From JBFWQM01 sp050249455 (lineage in GTDB: Bacteria > Pseudomonadota > Alphaproteobacteria > MPNO01 > VGEU01): a DNA stretch of 17,176 nt. The notes under the pieces were generated by a model. It was not told the DNA's origin. It saw only the letters and a list, made by a program, of their open reading frames with translations, and did not search any database. The translations under genes and the position numbers were made by a program. The stretch is taken from the NCBI GenBank assembly GCA_050249455.1, contig JBFWQM010000101.1, positions 1-17,176 of the forward strand. The letters run 5' to 3'. Of this stretch, positions 14,669 to 17,176 are shown piece after piece; positions within the stretch are counted from its first letter, which is position 1; each line of letters starts with the position of its first letter.

Positions 14669-15234
14669 TGTCCGTGGCGGAGGCTGCGTATGCGCTGTAC
14701 GGCGCCGCGCGGCTGGCCCGCTACGACCCCGCCGGCCTCGGCTTCTTCGGCGACACCGCGACCGACGCGCTGCGCTCGTTCCAGGCGGCGATCGTGGCGC
14801 TGCCGGTCTACGCGCTGCTGCTGACGATCGAGCTGTCGCGCGCCGCGGTCGCCGCGCCGCTGCTCAAGGTGGTGCTGGTGGAAGGCGTCGCCTACGTCGC
14901 CGGCTGGGCGGCGTTCCCGCTGGTGATCTACCAGATCGCCGATTCGATCGGGCGCGGCGACCGCGTGCACCGCTTCATCGCCGCCTACAACTGGACGGTG
15001 GTGCTGCAGGCCACCGCGCTGCTGGTCGCCGCCACGATCTTCTCGCTCCACGTCCTGCCAGACAGCGTGGCGATGGTGCTGTGGCTGGGCGTGATCGTCG
15101 CGGTGCTGGCCTACCAGTGGTTCGTCGCCCGGGTCGGGCTGGCGCTGTCAGCCGCAGGCGCCGCCGGCATCGTCGCCATCGACCTCCTGATCAGCCTGAC
15201 GCTCAACGCCATCACCACCCGGATGATCCTCTAG
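14665..15234 (+). CDS. Five-helix inner-membrane protein of unknown function
   Basis: A 189-residue hydrophobic protein. After a soluble N-terminus (1-37) it has about five membrane segments: 38-55 (SFQAAIVALPVYALLLTI), 66-90, 110-128 (NWTVVLQATALLVAATIF), 134-152 and 158-180. No catalytic or transport motif is recognisable. Charged loops carry GRGDRVHRFIAAYNW between helices 2 and 3. I believe similar conserved hypothetical genes follow dapE or precede truA in some Rhodospirillales, but I cannot name a family. The ATG at 14665 overlaps the dapE stop (ATGA); a second ATG follows immediately. The last 87 nt overlap the 3' end of truA on the other strand. Confidence 0.82.
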   Translation: MMSVAEAAYALYGAARLARYDPAGLGFFGDTATDALRSFQAAIVALPVYALLLTIELSRAAVAAPLLKVVLVEGVAYVAGWAAFPLVIYQIADSIGRGDRVHRFIAAYNWTVVLQATALLVAATIFSLHVLPDSVAMVLWLGVIVAVLAYQWFVARVGLALSAAGAAGIVAIDLLISLTLNAITTRMIL

Positions 15235-15975
15235 GGCGGGGTAGCCGACCGCGACGAGGTAGAGCCCGTCGGGCGGCGCGGTGGGCCCGGCGCGGCTGCG
15301 GTCGCGCGCCGCCAGCGCCGCGGCCACGTCGGCGGCGGTCCATTTGCCCTCGCCCACGAGCTTCAGGGTGCCGACCATGTTGCGCACCTGGTGGTGCAGG
15401 AACGAGCGCGCCTGCGCGTGGACGCGGATGTCGTCGCCGTCGCGCGCCACGTCGAGGCGGTCGAGCGTCTTCACCGGCGAGGCCGACTGGCACAAGGCGG
15501 CGCGGAAGCTGGTGAAGTCGTGGCGGCCGACGAGTTCCTGCGCCGCCGCGTGCATCGCCGCGGCGTCGAGCGGCGCCTGAACCAGCCACGCCCGGCCGCG
15601 GTCGAGCGCCAGCGGCGCCCGCCGGTTGACGATGCGGTAGAGATAGGTCCGGCCGACCGCGGAGAAGCGGGCGTGGAACGTCTCCGGCACCGCCGCCGCG
15701 TCGAGCACCGCGACCGCCGCCGGGCGCAGATGCGCGTTCAGCGCGTTGCGCACCACGTCGGGCGTCGTCTCCTTCGCAATGTCGACGTGGACGACCTGGC
15801 CCAGCGCATGCACGCCGGCATCGGTGCGGCCGGCGGCGAACGCGGTGACCGCCTCGCCGCAGAACTTCAGCACGGCGTCTTCGAGCGCCGCCTGGACCGA
15901 CGGCCCGTTGTCCTGCCGCTGCCAGCCGACCAACCCGGCGCCGTCGTATTCGACGGTGAGGCGGTAGCGGGTCAT
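15148..15975 (-). CDS. truA: tRNA pseudouridine(38-40) synthase
   Basis: A 275-residue enzyme that isomerises uridines 38-40 in the tRNA anticodon arm. The catalytic Asp52 lies in GRTDAGVHALGQ; the N-terminal YRLTVEYDGAGLVGWQRQ, the HARFSAVGRTYLYRI strand and SFLHHQVRNMVGTL are family signatures. TruA proteins normally stop soon after the strand that reads GLYLVAVGYP here (residue 246), but this frame continues 29 residues, rich in Asp and Gly, across the end of the converging membrane protein gene. The start is the ATG at 15975; 54 in-frame codons further upstream come from the GC-rich inverted repeat and are not part of the protein. Follows fmt and def on the same strand, a common grouping. 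Confidence 0.95.
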   Translation of the reverse strand: MTRYRLTVEYDGAGLVGWQRQDNGPSVQAALEDAVLKFCGEAVTAFAAGRTDAGVHALGQVVHVDIAKETTPDVVRNALNAHLRPAAVAVLDAAAVPETFHARFSAVGRTYLYRIVNRRAPLALDRGRAWLVQAPLDAAAMHAAAQELVGRHDFTSFRAALCQSASPVKTLDRLDVARDGDDIRVHAQARSFLHHQVRNMVGTLKLVGEGKWTAADVAAALAARDRSRAGPTAPPDGLYLVAVGYPALEDHPGGDGVERQADQEVDGDDAGGACG

Positions 15976-16000
15976 CGCTGGGAGCGCGAGCGTGGCTGGC

Positions 16001-16084
16001 GCCCCCTCCCCCCACCCCCCTCCCGCGAGGGGAGAGGGAGCAGAAAGCCCCCTCCCCTCGCGGGAGGGGGTTGGGGGAGGGGGC
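16001..16084. repeat. 84-nt GC-rich inverted repeat between fmt and truA
   Basis: The 130-nt spacer 15976-16105 is mostly a long imperfect palindrome: arms of about 38 nt (16001-16038 and 16047-16084) around the loop AGCAGAAA (16039-16046). Each arm carries a C-rich run, the core CCCTCCCGCGAGGGGAG and a G-rich run; the arms differ by only a few bases. RNA from either strand would fold into one long hairpin. It resembles the C/G-rich REP-like intergenic elements of many GC-rich proteobacteria. No second copy is seen in this window and no T-run follows, so a simple intrinsic terminator is unlikely. Confidence 0.85.
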
Positions 16085-16105
16085 GTCTCCGCGTCCGGAA
16101 GTCGG

Positions 16106-17035
16106 TCACCCCAGCACCGTCCCCGCCGGCAGCGCAAACCCGCGCAGGAACGCCTCCGCGTCCAGCGCCGCCTTGCCCTGCCGCTGCAGGCGCAGGATGC
16201 GCACCGCGCCGTCGCCGCACGCCACCGCCAGACGGTCGTCGAGCACGGTGCCCGGCGCTGCGCCGGCGCGGCCGTCCGCCAGTGCGGCGGCGAGCACGCG
16301 GATGCGTTCGCCCGCGTGCTCGAACCAGGTGCCGGGCCACGGGTCGAAGGCGCGCACCTGGCGCTCGACCGCGGTGGCCGGCTGCGACCAGTCGATGCGC
16401 GCCTCCGCGCGGTCGAGCTTCCTGGCGTAGGTCGCCCCCGCCGCCGGCTGCGGCGTGGCGGGCAGCGCGCCGGCGGCGAGCCGGTCGAGCGCGACCACGA
16501 TCATCCTGGCGCCGAGCGCCGCCAGCGCGTCGTGCAGGCTGGCCCCGGTGGTGTCGGGCGCGATCGGCGCCGCCTCGGCCAGCAGCATCGGCCCGGTGTC
16601 GAGCCCGGCGTCCATCTGCATGATGGTGACGCCGGTTTCCGCGTCGCCGGCCAGGATGGCGCGCTGGATCGGCGCCGCGCCGCGCCAGCGCGGCAGCAGC
16701 GAGGCGTGGATGTTGAGGCAGCCGAGCCGTGGCGCCGCCAGCACCGGCGGCGGCAGGATCAGCCCGTAGGCCGCCACCACCGCGGCGTCGAGGCCGAGCG
16801 CGGCGAACGCCGCCTGCTCCGCCGGATCCTTCAGGGTCGCGGGCGTGCGGACGGGGATGCCCCGGTCTTCGGCGAAACGGTGGACCGGCGACGGCGCCGG
16901 CTTCATGCCGCGCCCGGCCGGCCGCGGCGGCTGGCTGTAGGCCGCGGCGACGTCGTGGCCGGCATCGACCAGCGCGGCAAGCGCCGGGACCGCGAAGTCC
17001 GGGGTGCCCATGAAGGCGAGCCGGAGGCGGGCCAC
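16106..17035 (-). CDS. fmt: Methionyl-tRNA formyltransferase
   Basis: A 309-residue enzyme that formylates Met-tRNA(fMet) with 10-formyltetrahydrofolate for translation initiation. The N-terminal Rossmann-like domain starts RLAFMGTPDFAVPAL; the catalytic triad is Asn108, His110 and Asp146 in LNIHASLLPRWRGAAPIQRA and MDAGLDTGPM. PAGRGMKPAPSPV corresponds to the tRNA-binding loop. The C-terminal OB-fold domain (about 205-309) is complete. The start is GTG at 17035 with a GGGGA 6 nt upstream (17046-17042), which overlaps the def stop codon. fmt follows def by 10 nt, the usual order for these functionally paired genes. Confidence 0.97.
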   Translation of the reverse strand: MARLRLAFMGTPDFAVPALAALVDAGHDVAAAYSQPPRPAGRGMKPAPSPVHRFAEDRGIPVRTPATLKDPAEQAAFAALGLDAAVVAAYGLILPPPVLAAPRLGCLNIHASLLPRWRGAAPIQRAILAGDAETGVTIMQMDAGLDTGPMLLAEAAPIAPDTTGASLHDALAALGARMIVVALDRLAAGALPATPQPAAGATYARKLDRAEARIDWSQPATAVERQVRAFDPWPGTWFEHAGERIRVLAAALADGRAGAAPGTVLDDRLAVACGDGAVRILRLQRQGKAALDAEAFLRGFALPAGTVLG

Positions 17036-17045
17036 GGCCGGTCCC

Positions 17046-17176
17046 CTACGCGCCGACTGTGGCTTCGGTCCGTTTCAGCTTGGTGAGCTTGCGCAGGATG
17101 ATGCTGCGCTTGATGGTCGAGATGTGGTCGACGAACAGCACGCCGTCGAGGTGGTCCATCTCGTGCTGGATGCAGG
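17046..17176 (-). CDS. def: Peptide deformylase C-terminus (partial)
   Basis: Only the last 42 residues are in the window. They begin CIQHEMDHLDGVLFVDHIS, which holds the third motif HExxH (HEMDH) supplying two metal-ligand histidines and the catalytic Glu of peptide deformylase. The tail (TIKRSIILRKLTKLKR) is the C-terminal helix region of the alphaproteobacterial (type I) enzyme. Def removes the formyl group that Fmt adds, and the two genes form one transcription unit. Motifs 1 and 2 lie beyond the right edge. Confidence 0.95.
   Translation of the reverse strand, partial: CIQHEMDHLDGVLFVDHISTIKRSIILRKLTKLKRTEATVGA

Noticed and set aside
15976..16137. 54-residue N-terminal extension of TruA
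   Set aside because: It is encoded by the GC-rich inverted repeat and overlaps the fmt stop; the ATG at 15975 starts exactly at the conserved TruA domain.

Overview
The window is about 17 kb of very GC-rich, densely packed bacterial chromosome. Gene order, codon bias and protein features (lysine rather than arginine in the YidC groove segment, a DUF2336 protein, a DapD/DapE lysine branch beside truA-fmt-def) point to an alphaproteobacterium, probably near the Rhodospirillales. The lineage is inferred from gene content only; no 16S gene is present. I see no tRNA or rRNA genes, CRISPR array, transposase or phage gene.

Layout, left to right. (1) 1-245, minus: the N-terminus of a membrane sensor protein, probably a histidine kinase, behind a candidate promoter holding a perfect 12-bp palindrome. 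(2) 510-2699, minus: a two-gene unit, a TVP38/TMEM64 (DedA-like) membrane protein followed by a two-cysteine FAD disulfide oxidoreductase. (3) 2841-7178, plus: a housekeeping run behind a good sigma-70-type promoter: rpmH, rnpA, yidD, yidC, engB, argB. The first three overlap by 4 nt at each junction. It joins ribosome assembly, RNase P, membrane protein insertion and arginine synthesis. rpmH (44 codons, GTG start) is easily missed.

(4) 7196-11771, minus: a three-gene cyclic-di-GMP cassette facing the opposite way: a PAS/degenerate-GGDEF/EAL protein with all EAL catalytic residues I can check, a PAS-PAS-GAF-GGDEF protein whose signature is GGDVF but whose inhibitory RxxD site is intact, and a DUF2336 protein coupled to it by a GTGA overlap. 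It separates argB from the biosynthetic genes that, from memory, usually follow it in alphaproteobacteria. (5) 11921-15234, plus: a HAD pyrimidine 5'-nucleotidase-like protein, dapD, dapE and a five-helix membrane protein, the last three overlapping or nearly so. (6) 15148-17176, minus: truA, fmt and the end of def. TruA overlaps the membrane protein tail to tail by 87 nt, and an 84-nt GC-rich inverted repeat lies between truA and fmt.

Most of the window is conserved core genome. The parts most worth a second look are the c-di-GMP cassette (no canonical cyclase signature in either GGDEF domain), the palindrome in the kinase promoter, the exact 20-bp repeat shared by the HAD gene leader and the 3' end of dapD, the truA/membrane-protein overlap and the inverted repeat between truA and fmt.
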